Shown here piece after piece: positions 12,460 through 24,849 of a DNA stretch of 64,000 bases (positions are counted from its first letter, which is position 1; each line of letters starts with the position of its first letter). The DNA is from Brachynemurus nebulosus. Taxonomy: Eukaryota > Arthropoda > Insecta > Neuroptera > Myrmeleontidae. Made by a program: the position numbers and the translations under genes. The notes beneath the pieces are model-generated. The model ran no database searches and was not told the origin of the DNA. It saw only the letters and a program-made list of their open reading frames with translations. The stretch lies in contig JAPWDM010000005.1 in NCBI GenBank assembly GCA_035578155.1, positions 35,302,108 through 35,366,107 on the forward strand, in the 5' to 3' direction.

Positions 12460-12935
12460 GAAACTGTGTATAATTTTTGTTTTAGATTTACGCCCTCTCT
12501 TGTTACGTCAAGGTGTAACAGCTGGTAACAACCTGAATTTTCATTAAAAAAAAAAAAAAAACTCTTTTTTGTACATCATCTAAATCTAAACATTAATAAA
12601 TAAGCTAACTAAATGAATTGTAATTTTTTTTTTGTGTAGTTTAGAAAAGCGATTTAAATTTTTTACATCTCTAGATTAAAAAATCTTATAGTAAGACCAT
12701 TTTTAACTCGGAATCTTAACACACTTTTCAACTATAATCTGTGTAGGCATGAAAAAACTTGTAGTAAAAGTTGTACAAAAATAAAACGATTTTGTTTTGT
12801 CTCTAAAATGGCGTGTGTAAACAGGCATATGTAACGTATAAAAGTTTGTACAGCTGTATGTAAAACATATCTTACCTAGATAGTATTTTATACAATAAAT
12901 AAGCATTGCATGGTATACGGCGCAATTAAAATTAA
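12460..12935. other. Intergenic DNA, nothing recognisable
   Basis: AT-rich. The open frame on the minus strand at 12703-12957 has no recognisable feature. Confidence 0.4.
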
Positions 12936-13119
12936 ATTGGTCTAACGTCATTAACAAATGACAAACAAAGCAAAATTAGACGTACAAGACTTAAATTATT
13001 ATAGTTACTTTAATACAAAAAAAAAAAAAAAAAAAAAAAACAAAAAGGAAAAGAGACAGAAAACTAGATTCTCTAATTTGGCTTCATTTATTGCACCTGT
13101 TTGATAACGCCAGATCAAT
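12936..13119. mobile_element. 184-bp MITE (GACGTCATTAACAAATG family), copy 1
   Basis: The left end reads ATTGGTCTAACGTCATTAAC and the right end, inverted, reads ATTGATCTGGCGTTAT. The inverted match continues through the AGCAAAATTAGA word. An A-run of more than 20 fills part of the middle. A relative is at 37911-38072. Confidence 0.6.
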
Positions 13120-13527
13120 ATAAGTTGATTTAACCTATAGTTGTAGTTAAGAAGTTTAAACCGTTTGAAATACTGTAAAATATGAGTACCTTCTATACTC
13201 ATAAACAGAAAGCCTGATAGTCCAATTTTATAATTTTAATAGTGCAATATATAGGAAGAGGTATTAACATTTTTCACAATATTAGGTTTGATTCGGTAAA
13301 TCTATTTATGTGACAAAAATATTATTGTCTGTATTATAAATATAAATATTATTAGTTTCATATCGACACTATAATGTTGAAATGGGAATGAAATGGGAAA
13401 AATGTCTAGTATCTCCAGATAGATACGTTCGAGTTTTTCTGTTTAACGTATAATATAACGTATTTATTGGCCACTAGTTTATTGTACTATAGAGGTCAGA
13501 CATGTTCCCGGGTTTGATACTACTGAA

Positions 13528-14086
13528 CAGGGCTGTACAAATCTTAACTTCTGTTTCAAACAGGATTTAAAAAATCAAAAAATAAGTAAGTAAAAATAAA
13601 ACCACGGCACCTGTCAACAATATTTTTTGATTGACGCACGTCGATAAAAGTCGATAACTTTTCGAGGTTGTAAAATATAAAAAAAAAATGTTATTGGACT
13701 TGTTTCCGGGGGGCTACACGGAGAGAAAATTCCTATAAAAATTACTGTGCACATACTACAATCGACGTGCAACAGGCGAACATATCCAATTTTACCGTAC
13801 AAAAATTGGATATGTTTGCCTGTTACACGTCGATTGTAGTATGAGCACAGTAATTTTTATAGGAATTTTCTCTCCGTGTAGAAGAAAGAAAAATTACAAA
13901 ACAAAATCAACTTTTCTGATTCGTCGTTCAAAGTTCATCAGTATTTTAAAATTAACGTTGAATTTAGCCTCTAATATTATTTCTGTGAGTGAGCAATAAT
14001 AAATCAATAAAAATCCGTAATTGATAAATGCGGATTTTGTTAATCGAAAAAATAACTTTTGATAAAATTTGCTATACACAGCCCTG
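13528..14086. mobile_element. hAT-like non-autonomous element, 559 bp
   Basis: The ends are CAGGGCTGTACA and, inverted on the right, CAGGGCTGTGTA, resembling the CAGGG-type termini common in hAT elements. The 8-bp flanks (CTACTGAA and CCAAAGAA) agree at only 5 of 8 positions, so the target duplication is not proven. It contains the hairpin element at 13714-13881. Confidence 0.5.
13714..13881. repeat. 168-bp near-perfect hairpin
   Basis: The arms are about 80 bp, start CTACACGGAGAGAAAATTCC and turn around a short loop near 13793-13802. Only a few differences separate the arms (for example GCACATACTAC against GTAGTATGAGC). A transcript would fold into one long duplex. It is most simply a foldback MITE nested in the hAT-like element; a source of small RNAs is possible but not shown. 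Confidence 0.85.
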
Positions 14087-14630
14087 CCAAAGAATTTGTA
14101 AAATACTGTGAACCAAACGATACGTGTCTTTTATTTTTGTTTCATGCAGCATTTTTACGATTTATATACGGTATACGGTAACAAAATAAAGAATTTTGAT
14201 TTAATTTTTACTGTAAAAAGGCTGAAATTTAGAAGAAAAATACTTCAAGAAAACTTCATACATATAAGAGAAATTGAATAAGTATGGTTGTCAACTGAAT
14301 TAGAAAATTTGAAAAAGATTTTCTAAGGATTTATTCGTTATTAAAATATGTACATACAGTTTAGGTATGAAAAGTTAGCGGAAATAAAGAATAATTTTTA
14401 TAACTTAATTGAATTTATGTTAAAATTTTAAAAAAGAAAATAAGTATTGTAAAAAACTATTTTTAATTTGGTTATTAAATTTCTAATTCTCATATATGGA
14501 TGTTATGTTATTATATGAACGCTAATAGGTGGGTTCTGAACATGAATATATTTGGGCTCTATTGTGATTTTGAGAACCGACTGGATAGTACTGGCAATCA
14601 CTATTCAAAAAATCCAAAACCACTTATTAA

Positions 14631-15141
14631 CACTTTCAGTCCCACGTTTTCCGCATCCGAAAATAATCAAAACAACCGCAGAGCGGATTACGATCAATGA
14701 TTAATTTATTATGCATTATACTGTGTGCGATGTTACCACACCAATGTGTATTCAGTACTCACATAAACACCAGCACACACTACTCTATTGGTTTGTATAA
14801 AAAAAATTTTAAAATAAACAACCACATAAAAAATATTTTATACTAATAGTAATAAAAGTATTAGTTTTTTTTATTTATTTATTTATTTATTTATTTTTTT
14901 ATTTAAAATTTTTTTGTGCATCAACCATTTCGGTTATTAGCACAGGTTTTTATTTATTTTTACTAGTTTGTTATCTAAACTTTCTGTAATAGATTTGAAT
15001 GTTAAATATATGTACGTATCACATACGTATGTTTACACATACATGTTGAATCATTTTATGTATTTGTTTATATAAAGTTTCTTTAAACATATTGCCGGCT
15101 ACCGGGGAAGGTTATTGTGAAAGTGATTGGGCTTCATAATG
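14631..15141 (-). mobile_element. TTAA-flanked MITE (ACACTTTCAGTCCC family), copy B
   Basis: Exact TTAA at 14627-14630 and 15142-15145 bounds inverted ends, ACACTTTCAGTCCCA on the left and ending TGGGCTTCATAATG on the right. It matches the reverse complement of copy A at 19187-19624, including TTGCCGGCT and TGTTTACACATACATGTTGA. It carries an extra segment of about 110 bp (roughly 14855-14975, with a TTTA microsatellite) that copy A lacks. TTAA targeting suggests a piggyBac-type mobiliser. Confidence 0.75.
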
Positions 15142-15145
15142 TTAA

Positions 15146-17085
15146 GATAGAGCTGTCAATAAAACACTTGGGGTAATTAGTTAAATAAAATAGTTTTAAA
15201 AAGTAATTATTATTGAAGGTAACTTGACTAGGCAGATATAAATTTGTAATAACTAAATTCTCATATATAAAATCAACACTATGTAGGAAATTTTGGATAA
15301 ACGTTTCTACTTTATTTCTCCAGGTTCGTATTGGAATGCCCAAAATAGATAAATAGAGTGAATTCACGAAGCGTCTTTGCAGCACCTTGTTGCTTTGTTG
15401 CGTGAAGTCACTGCAAACTGACTGAACGGCACTGGTGTGGAGTTTGTTTCGAAAAAGTCTGGACTCTTTTTGAATTTTTAAACTTTATATAAAATATTTC
15501 ATAGTTAGAAATTTTGCCATAATTTTGATAACAAGGACCTCTATGACTTTCAAGACTTTGTGACTATTTTGGACGGCTATTGGATACGCACAAAATACCA
15601 AACCAATAAGAATATTTGCAATCTACAGCAAATGTACGACCAACTGTTCTTAACAAACTAAATAATCAATTAACAAAGCTAGAGTATATGGGCCACATTA
15701 AATATGGGATTGTATATATAGATTTATTGCTGAGGTGCGATATATACACATGTTCGCATTAAAAATTGAATAAATTTTAATAATGGGCCTATTTACTTTC
15801 GATACAATCTCATCACATCGGTTAGACATATAAATATTTAAAAAAAAAAATGGGAAAAAACCAATCAATATCACAACTAAAGCTTCTATGTCCATCGTTT
15901 CGATCCAGTTAATTTTCACTCTAAATTTTATCTATAGTGTGATAAAAAATAACTGTAAAATTGATGAGTCTATAGTCCAAACCAACAAAAATATTGTTTC
16001 AAACGCTATCAAAGACTTTAGTATGACAACATTGAATTTTGAATTTTGTCCTTTTTTAAGTTAAAATGGAGTTGATGTTCCGTTAATTATTTTTCATTTC
16101 CAAGCCTCGTTTGCGAATCAAATCGTATGTTGCTTTAAGAGATGTAGAGAGCCAAATTATCATATAATTGACTCTCAAGTAACATAATTATAAAAAAATT
16201 ATATAAGTATACCTAACACTGTTGAATATATTTATCTATTTTTCTAATAAACCCTAAAAAATTAAATTTCTAGGAATAGCAACACGCTCTTAGCAAATTT
16301 ATTTTTGTTCTTTCGTTTCCCTTTTTCACAAATTATGTAGGCAGGTTGTTAGATTACTCAAGTCATTTGTTCAGTATCATTAAGTCTCTGCTTAAACTTC
16401 TGGAAATATTTAAACTAGGAATTATTCTGTCATATCAGTTAATTTTTTCTTGCTTTTTCTATGACATTTAAAACTATCTAATTACATTGGATGTTCTATT
16501 TAAAGTTCATGATAACCTTTTTTACCACAGTAATTAATTTACAGTGTTTAAATACCAAAGGTTCTGTGGTCCAATGAGTATATGGTGATTATACTTTGTA
16601 TTCTTGAAAACATTTGTATTCTCATAAGCGTTTGTTTTTATTGTGTTGAAAAATCTTATTAGTTCCCTGCTTACATGTTATAGACTGCATGTAAATAGGC
16701 ACATTAAAAAATGGTTTATCATTAACATAATTGTTAAAAAAAAAAAATTAAAGAAAGAAGACAATTTTTTGATAAACGTAAACGGAAATAATGAAGTTAA
16801 TCGTAGAAAGCTAACAGTTGAGATTTATATAACTGTGTAATACAAATTAAGTATGTTAATTTACCGAAAAGTTATAAAAAATTCTTGTCCATATTGATAC
16901 TGATATTGATTACGGAATGTTTTCGAGCAATAAACGTGTTCGTTCAATTGTTTTTTTTAAAATTTTTTTATTACTTGAAATAGAAAAAGGTTCGAAGCAT
17001 TGATGTGAAAATTTACAAGGCTATTCCCAGGTACACTGAACTGTTAAAGTTACGCTCAGCATTAGTAATTTCATCTTTGTAAGTA
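15146..17085. other. Intergenic DNA, nothing recognisable
   Basis: Two kilobases of AT-rich sequence in which no gene, RNA or repeat end could be supported. Open frames at 15134-15385, 15698-15919 and 16643-16840 show no motifs. Confidence 0.45.
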
Positions 17086-17480
17086 AGGCGAAAATTTTTA
17101 AAAACCCATAAATAACCCCAACAACGGTAGAGGTCAATCGCGATCAGTGATTACATATGTCAGTAATATTACCGCAAGCAGGTATTGACCTATAACAGAC
17201 ACACTCTCTGCGTGTTGGTTTTGTAAACAATTATAAAAGAATAGCATAAACATAACACTTAAAAATATAATTTTATATTATTTATTTTTTAATTTTCATT
17301 TTTGTTTTGTGATTGTATTGAAATGTATGCATTTCAATACAATCACAAAAATCAGTTTTGTTTGTCTATCATTGTCTATTGACATTATTTTCATTAAAAA
17401 TGTGTATGTCTACACAAGTTGGATCATTTCGTGAATCTATTTATATAATTTTTTTTAATTGTTTAATAATTAGGTGACAT
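17086..17480 (-). mobile_element. Diverged copy D of the TTAA MITE family
   Basis: It shares with copies A and B the words CAATCGCGATCAGTGATTA, the TTGGATCATTT..TGAATCTATTTATATAA stretch and the order between them, but both ends are eroded. It includes a 45-bp hairpin (17305-17350). Confidence 0.5.
17305..17350. repeat. Perfect 21-bp hairpin with 4-nt loop
   Basis: The arm TTTTGTGATTGTATTGAAAT(G) is followed by the loop TATG and the exact reverse complement. The other family copies lack it, so it arose after the family spread. Confidence 0.8.
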
Positions 17481-18522
17481 TAAATAAGGTGACAAATTTA
17501 CTAAACAATATACATATGTATTAAATGTTTGAATCCAAAACCAATTAAAAAATATGACTTACACCGACTTCTCTTTAATCGGATGAAAATACACAAACGT
17601 CGTCCGCTTAGACAATTCATATATAGGCTGTTTCTCTACACAATTTATTTTTATATAAAAGTTAAAGTATAGTTTTGTTAAAATAACTTTCTAAAGAATA
17701 TTTTTTAGCTACATAATATTTACTTCTAATTGTAAGCTTGGAAATTATACATTCATATGTGTATTAATAATTTTAAAATAATCGCCTGTATATGTTAAAT
17801 ATTGAAAATTTGGTGACATAAAAATATTGTTTACTTTAAAAAAATTCTCACAAAGACTGTGTATGTGAACATAAACACTTAAACACGGTCCCCTTAAAGA
17901 ATGTCCGCTTAAAGGTGTTCTTAATTTGGAGTTTGGGGTGAATAGCACCATTAAGTTTGCGATCAAAATAGGTCCAGACTGCATGGTCCCCATAAGCCAG
18001 CTAGTGAAAAAAATTTATATATTTTATATTTTTATTTTTTTTTAAACTTTTTTTTGGTGGTTTTAAGTTTCATTAATGGAACTAATAAAAGTTTACATTC
18101 GATTTTGTAAAATTAGCAAACATAAGATAGCCGGACTTTCAAACATTAATGTGCTTATATTCAACAAATATTAGCTAACCGTCACTGAACAGACATAACA
18201 TTTGATATTACTTTAATACACGTAATATACTGTATTGTTCATATTTCAACGTACGAATGCAGTAAATTTTAACGCCAATATCATAAAATTTTATTAAGAA
18301 ACATCAAAAATATAATATATTCATAATTCATATTTTTATTTATTAATATTCATAAAGTTTGCCATTTTTTTTATTGGTTGGTCCATTCATCGCACTACAG
18401 TTTCTGGCAACGATTTACGCCTCATATGTTTTTATGATTCGTGATTTTATGTTTGTCCATTTTTGTGTGTGGTGTACATCTTATCCGCACTATTACAGAC
18501 ATGAAAATGTAATCATACGCAA

Positions 18523-18526
<4 letters not shown>
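17481..18526. other. Intergenic DNA, nothing recognisable
   Basis: No supported gene. The frame at 18359-18601 runs into the TA repeat and is an artefact. Confidence 0.45.

Positions 18527-18594
<68 letters not shown>
18527..18594. repeat. TA microsatellite
   Basis: An uninterrupted run of TA dinucleotides, about 34 copies. Confidence 0.95.
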
Positions 18595-18597
<3 letters not shown>

Positions 18598-18599
18598 GT

Positions 18600-19182
18600 A
18601 GGTATGTACTGTTGGGAACACGATAAAGCAACGTGATTCCCAAATGGGATTAAAATTTATTTGTTAGTAAAAAAAAATTTTTTTAAGGGAGATTTATCAA
18701 CCATGTTTTTTTATGCCTACACAAGATACAACGTATCAGTAATCCTTGGGAACCGAGGAGGTACCTCTTAAGTAGAATTTCAATGATATCAACAATCCTG
18801 GTGTATGTAATCTTTTGCGTTATACAAGATGCTATTGGCAATTTTTTTGCTCTTTTCCTTTTTTCATAAAATGTAAAATGAAATAGAATATAAATCTTGT
18901 GTGTTTGTTAGTTTGTTTATATTGATCTTTAAAAATAACCTTAGCTGATGATACAAAATTTTTCGTTTATATTTTTGTTTATTGGTGAGAAATTGTATGT
19001 CAATGTACAGTGGCGAATGTTGTAAAAATAATTTAGTAATGTCAAAACAAAGTTAAATATCTTTTAAAATTTCAATAATTGGTCTACTTTTTGCACCTAA
19101 TAAAGTTTTAGTAACAAAACATTACGGAGTTAAAAGATTTTATTAAAACAAAAAACAAATGGATGTTCCCGTCAAAACAATG
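18600..19182. other. Intergenic DNA, nothing recognisable
   Basis: AT-rich filler between the TA microsatellite and MITE copy A; nothing supported. Confidence 0.4.
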
Positions 19183-19186
19183 TTAA

Positions 19187-19624
19187 CACTATGAGGCCCG
19201 AGCACTTTCATAGTAAACTTCCCCGGAAGCCGGCAATATTTAAAAAAACAAACAAATACATAAAATGATTCGAACACTGAATAGATTCAACACAGTTCAA
19301 CATGTATGTGTAAAACTGTAAACATACGTACATACTACATACATATACACTGACATTCAAATCAATTTTATTTAAAAATATAAATTATATTTTTTATGTA
19401 TTTTTTGTTTATCTTGAAATTTTTATGCATAGAAACCAAAAGAGTAGTATGTGTTGGTAATGGTATGTTGTATTTATGTAAGTAGGAACACATCCGTGTG
19501 ATGGAATGATGATAAACATCGCAAACATAATGCGTTACCAACTAATCAATTAATCATTGATCGCGATCGGCCTCTGGGGATGTTTTGTTCGGTTTCGGAT
19601 GCCGAATCCATGGGACTGAAAGTG
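19187..19624 (+). mobile_element. TTAA-flanked MITE, copy A (438 bp)
   Basis: TTAA at 19183-19186 and 19625-19628 flanks inverted ends (CACTATGAGGCCCG and, inverted, CACTTTCAGTCCCATG). The body contains TTTCCCCGGAAGCCGGCAA-like sequence near the left end and GATCGCGATCGGCCTCTGGG near the right. Copies lie at 14631, 17086 and 27769. Non-coding; piggyBac-like by target site only. Confidence 0.8.
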
Positions 19625-19628
19625 TTAA

Positions 19629-21469
19629 AAATATCTTTTAAAATTTCAATAAAACTTTGCTCTACTGTTTGAATCTAACAAATATAAAGTTTTGATATTT
19701 TGATAACAAGTTTCAGCGTTAAATGATTTCATTAAAATGATGAGAAAAAAAGGAATGGATGCTCAGATAAAGTACTCGTATATTAAGAATTGTAGTTGGA
19801 GTTCTAGTGATTGTTTAAGTATATAAATGTAGTTATTATGGTCTTATTGTTATTTGTACAGACATATTTTGTAAAATATATAAATTATAGCTAACTTTCA
19901 GCCTCGGATTCTTAAATTGCATCTGAAGTCACAAAATAACACTTGCGATTCGCGGTAAATAATAAAATATTTTCTAGTGATGGGACGTAACGCTTAGCTT
20001 TTGTGTGATAATGTTGGATTCGTGACACTCAGGATAACTGGTGAGTAGTGTGAATTCCTAGAATGTAGCTTCTTTGAAAAATGGTATTATTGCCATTGCA
20101 GAAAGGCAAGGATTTCGAAAGTCATTTATAAATTGCTTTCAGGGCCGTGGAGAACATTTAATTTTTATAAAATTTGGTGAAAAGGTTGAAAGTTCTAAAC
20201 TCTTGGACGAGTTGATTAGCTAGATAAATCTGATGCCCAAAACCATGTTTTTTGAGTACCTTTTATCAACAAAATGAGTTTTTTGTCAGAATTTGACAAT
20301 TGTTCAAAATTTTTTAACATGTCCAATGCCTTTAGGCCACTAGTTTCAGCTTGCTAACAATTATTTCAATTAAAAAAGCCAGAGAGAGTATATAAAACCA
20401 ATTTAGACAACATAATTTTACAGTTTGCTACTAAACAAAAAAGGTTTTTTTTGATAACTTATTTGGTAGTGAATTTTATGCGCCAAAATGTGTATAAGTG
20501 GCTAGTTTGGTATAAATAATATTATTAAACGGTTTTAGTAGAACTTTTGTATTATTACATATATATCTTACATTTTTGATGACCTAGGAAATCTTGAACG
20601 TTTTAGAGATGAATGGATGAGATCGCTTAAGTCAAACACAAGGCCTTTATAATGTTCTTTTTTTATGGAGGAAGGCGCTTGGATCAAAATTACAACAGGG
20701 TGCGATGATTCTAGTTACGCCAGAGATTCTGAGTTTATATGCTTCTACTTGAAAGCTTTTGGATCTACTACTTCGAAATACTTTAATTATAAACCGCCAA
20801 TTAATGGCTGACGAATAAAAACATATGTATGGATATTGATTTTTCAGGTTTTCAGTAACCATTAGTTAGAATATTTTGTTTTTATTTTGGCATGGAGTTT
20901 CCTTTACCAATGTTTTATTGTCTATCTGGTGATATAGCTAGATACAATTCTTCTACGGAACGTGCCTACATTACACTATCTAATAAAAATAAATGTTATT
21001 ATAATTTCTGTATTTTTTTCTTCTAGTAGATTTTTTTTATTACATTTGTTTTATAAATTTATTGTCACGAAATTAGAATATCAGAAGTTGAATAGAATAT
21101 TAGAATATCATAATCCCTTGTTTTGACTTCACGTTATTTTTAAATCACATATTTTTAAATTCTGTACAAAATTCGTTCCTTATAGTGCTTCGTTCCACGT
21201 GGATACCCATATTGATAATTTTAGCAGCATTTTAGTTGTGGACCACTTTCGAATCTCTAAAACCCTGGAGAATGACTTTAACCTCGTTTCCATTTTTTTC
21301 GGCATCTCAATAATATCGGAGAAGTATTTAGTTATACTCCATTTAGCCGTTAATTTTAAGTACTTTTGTAGTTTTCAAGGCTCTAAAGCACAGTAGTATT
21401 TGGGAAAAAGTTCGGTTAAGACTGGGCCCTTCAATTTGGCTCTATTTGAGTTTCTAAGACTCTAGGTAA
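19629..21469. other. Intergenic DNA, nothing recognisable
   Basis: No motif-bearing reading frame or RNA. Short T-rich repeats only. Confidence 0.4.
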
Positions 21470-21935
21470 CTTAAGTAGGTATATGTTAGTCCGGAATTGT
21501 TTAAATTTCCAACAGTGAAAAATTCTAAAAATTGGTTTGATAGTTTATTTTAGTGCTCTTTGGGTCCCCAAGTTTCTTCGTCCAGGTATAGCTTCGTAAT
21601 AGTGAAAATTTATTAATAGTGAATAAATTCGTAATAGTGAAAGTTTATTTTGGGGCTGTTTGGATCCTTAGGATGTTGGGGAAACTTATAATGAATGTCA
21701 TATAATACAACTTACGTTAATCGGGAACAGTTTAGCATTGTAACAGTGAAACTTACCTTTCTGGATTCCTTGAGAGACCTCAAGAGTCTCACATAACATA
21801 GTCTATGTCAATCTGTGATAGCTTAGCTGTCTATTAATGAGAGAATTTTCAAAATCAGTCGTTTAATTTCGGATATACAGACAAACAAACCAATTTTCTC
21901 TCTTTATTATATTATTACAGATTATAGTCTTTACA
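21470..21935 (-). repeat. 119-bp-unit repeat family, minus-strand copy
   Basis: Read on the minus strand it opens ATATAATAAAGAGAGAAAAT, then TTTGTTTGTCTGTATATCCG, then GACTGATTTTGAAAATTCTC, followed by two to three units with the TTTCACTGTT core. The opening matches 3967-4250, which defines a shared 5' boundary for the family. Confidence 0.6.
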
Positions 21936-22349
21936 AAGCCTAATATTATTTAATTATATAAAACAATTTAACCCGAACAACCCAAACATGAGGAATATTT
22001 AATAAAGAAAAACCAAAATAAATTAATACATTTCTCAAAATAAGTATATGTAAATATTTAAACAACAATTTCAGTAGCCATAAACATGGTAAAATAAATT
22101 TATTTAATTGTGAATACGAATTTCAATAACAATGCCACTGTCTAATTGTAACCGACAGCAGTGGCAATCAGATTAAGATAATGACACCATTAGATTAGAA
22201 GCGTTCGAGCGTATTCGAGAAAGAATGAAATGACATTTTGTTGTAGATTGTAATATGTACATAAATGGTAACGATTACGTCTTGTGTACCAGGTGTTTAC
22301 GTTTGACAAACAGAAGACATTATAAAGGTGGTATACAAAATGAAATATA

Positions 22350-23045
22350 GAATACCCGACTAATTTTGAAAATGTTTTCACTGTTAGAGGGCTAAATAAT
22401 TATTTTAAAATGTAGGCTATATTATATGTATGGATTTCGATAGGGTCATGAGGATACAAAAGCGACAAAAATTATTTAAATATCACATTATTTACATCGG
22501 ATGAATATAGGCTATTTTATATGAAGTCTAACAACAGTTCTGGTGACTTAAAAGCGACAAAAAAAAAACTATGCAACTGGTTTTAAAAATTTTTTCATTG
22601 TTACAAAAGTTAAAATATTTTAGATGAATATTCGATGTAAGCTATCTTATATGAGGTCCACCTGGCGGATATCATATATTCAAAATACCAAAAATAATCA
22701 ATCGATTTTAGCAATCTTTTCCACTGTTAATGTGTTAAATTGATTAGATGGACAGGAGCTATGACAGGGGCCAAAAATAAACTGACTAACTAATTTTGAA
22801 AATTTTTTTATCGATAAAAAGTTAAACTATTTTAAATGGATATATACTATACCCTATGAGACTCGCCAGAGTCATGGGGACCCAACAGCGGCAAAAATTA
22901 ACTATTCAACCGATTTTTAAAATTCTTTCACTGTTAAAGAGCTAAATTATCTTAGACACATACAAGTTGTTATATGATATCCGCCAATATCTAATATTTG
23001 GAAATTCGCAGAAATGTTATACAGATGCTGCAAGAGAAGTATTTT
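22350..23045 (+). repeat. 119-bp-unit repeat family, about five units
   Basis: Degenerate units recur near 22358, 22573, 22699, 22787 and 22909, each with a YRATTTT..AAAATTTTTTCACTGTTA core followed by GAGCTAAA. The array ends ATGTTATACAGATGCTGCAA, then a TATTTTATTTTATTTT tail. The same tail ends the array at 36.4 kb and, inverted, starts the copy at 29955. Confidence 0.7.
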
Positions 23046-23084
23046 ATTTTATTTTTTTATTAGGATAAGTACTATGTTGAAATT

Positions 23085-23330
23085 TAATGGTAGCACATGT
23101 CTAGCACAATGGTAACAAATGTCTAGCTCAATGCAGCACAACCTTTTTTTGTTTGAAAAATACAAAATGGCGGGGCTAACTTTACACCAAAAACTGTTTC
23201 TGGCTCTAAAAATCGCTGTTTTCAAAACTGACTTTCTTTCTTTACGGCACATGGTAGCACATGTCTAGTACAATGCAGCACAAGCTTTTTTGTTTGAAAA
23301 TGACAAAATGGCGGGGCTAACTTTACGGAT
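23085..23330. repeat. Local tandem duplication of about 160 bp
   Basis: The words ATGGTAGCACATGTCTAG, CAATGCAGCACAA and AAATGGCGGGGCTAACTTTA occur in the same order in 23090-23185 and 23250-23325. No coding evidence; the minus frame at 23049-23252 is a by-product. Confidence 0.7.
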
Positions 23331-23368
23331 ATTACTTTCTGATACGGTCACCAAAAATATTTTAATGT

Positions 23369-23455
23369 GTAACGTAAAAGCCCCTACACCGGAACACTAT
23401 TTTTATGTGTGTAATTAAACTGACATAAAAATTGACAAATTAATTAAATACCCAG

Positions 23456-23486
<31 letters not shown>

Positions 23487-23972
23487 AAGCATGAAAGAAA
23501 TTTTCTTTAATCCAATGAATATGTTTTTAAAAAAATCCAACCCAAAAATATTTATTTATTAATGTTTCTCTTTTACAAAATGTTGACATCTATATCCAAA
23601 CAAAGAAATATTAATGACACTAGGAGTTGGGAACCGATATACAAACAGACGTGTAATATGAGTAATATGACACATAGTGAGTGACATCTAGATGTCAAAG
23701 TAGGAAACACAGAATGGTTTAAGTATCAGACGTAAATAAAGGATCAAAATACTGTTCAACAAAAATTGTTTAATATATATATTTACATATCTATTTCTTT
23801 AATTAAGTAAGGAAACATTAAATGCGAGGTGAATTTAAATTGAAAAATAACCATTCTATTAATAATAATTTTTGTTATCAGAGGTTTCTTTCAGAAATAA
23901 CTTTATTAATATATAAATGTCAAATCTGTTCGGACATATGATCCGGTTCCGGTATAGGGGCTTTTACGTTAC
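23369..23972. mobile_element. Relative of the 2431 MITE, about 600 bp
   Basis: The ends GTAACGTAAAAGCCCC and GGGGCTTTTACGTTAC are inverted. The inner right part matches the 2431 element in opposite orientation (TTAAATGCGAGGTGAATTTA). A T-run of more than 20 lies at about 23457-23482, and extra sequence makes it longer than its relative. Confidence 0.7.
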
Positions 23973-23999
23973 CTATCTACAGAAATTTTCACTAAACAT

Positions 24000-24780
24000 A
24001 CTATAATATCTTTCAAAATTTTTTCCACTTTTTGTTGGAATTTACAGATGTTTGTGAAGAGAAATGTCCACGATATCAAGTGCCCCCTTTTTGACTGTTA
24101 CAACTATGATTATTTGGTTTTTGTTAATTATACTGCAGGAGGGCCATCAACACTTTACTGGTCCGGTCGTAGAGTTTAATTTTAGTTTTGTTGCACAAAT
24201 TTCTCCAATTCCATTTATCTATTGTATTCCATTTGATTCGTTTCAATTTAACGTTACTATCGTTGTATTGACCATTAACTAACTAACGAATGACACATTT
24301 GCCATTACGCCCAACAACAATGATCATTAATGGACTTGGCCAGTCCAGTTTGCCAGTCACTGGAGGATGATGTTGGCGTTTGGAGATGCGGCGGACACCG
24401 GACGTCCACGGATGTTTAAACAGATAAATAAACAAACAAATGTGTGCGGTCAAAATGATTTATTGGCGAAAATTTATTTCCAATTATGTAAATGGAAAAT
24501 TGTTTTTATTATTGTTATTTAGCAGATTTTAGCGTTAGTATTTTTCAGTTAAAGTTCAAATTGTCTTTTAAAATGGGTAAAATGTATAGGAAAATGGTTT
24601 GGTTTTAAATTTGGGAAATGAAGTATCGATGAGTTAGCAGAAATGTAATCGATTCGGGAATACAAAATTTTTATAGTCAGTTTCTTTATATAATTGAAGA
24701 TATGAATGAATGAAGGTACAATAATAATATTTTTGTACCCCTTTCCCACAAAAAATTGTTATTTCTTCTTTTCTTCGTTT
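24000..24780. other. Non-repetitive intergenic stretch with a GC-richer core
   Basis: Most of it is ordinary AT-rich DNA. The segment 24330-24412 is clearly richer in G and C (TTGGCCAGTCCAG, GGAGATGCGGCGGACACCGG). No splice-bounded or motif-bearing frame was found, so it is left unassigned. Confidence 0.35.
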
Positions 24781-24784
24781 TTCT

Positions 24785-24828
24785 TACTAGACCGGTTTCG
24801 ATCATTTTTATGATCCTCTTCAGTAGTT
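24785..24828 (-). ncRNA. Hammerhead-ribozyme-like motif, isolated
   Basis: Read on the minus strand: ACTA, then CTGAAGA, one extra G, a 6-bp stem II GATCAT/ATGATC around an A-rich loop, then GAAA, a palindromic CCGG stem III, then a GTC-type cleavage triplet and TAGT closing stem I. These are the hammerhead core elements in the right order. The extra base before stem II departs from the consensus. Penelope-like elements are known to carry such motifs, and the same extra-base layout occurs at 59914 and 63882. No Penelope coding remnant was seen beside this copy. Confidence 0.4.
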
Positions 24829-24849
24829 TTTTTGCTGAAATAAAAAATT

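Noticed and set aside
13614..13802. 62-residue minus-strand frame
   Set aside because: It reads through one arm of the 168-bp hairpin; no independent evidence.
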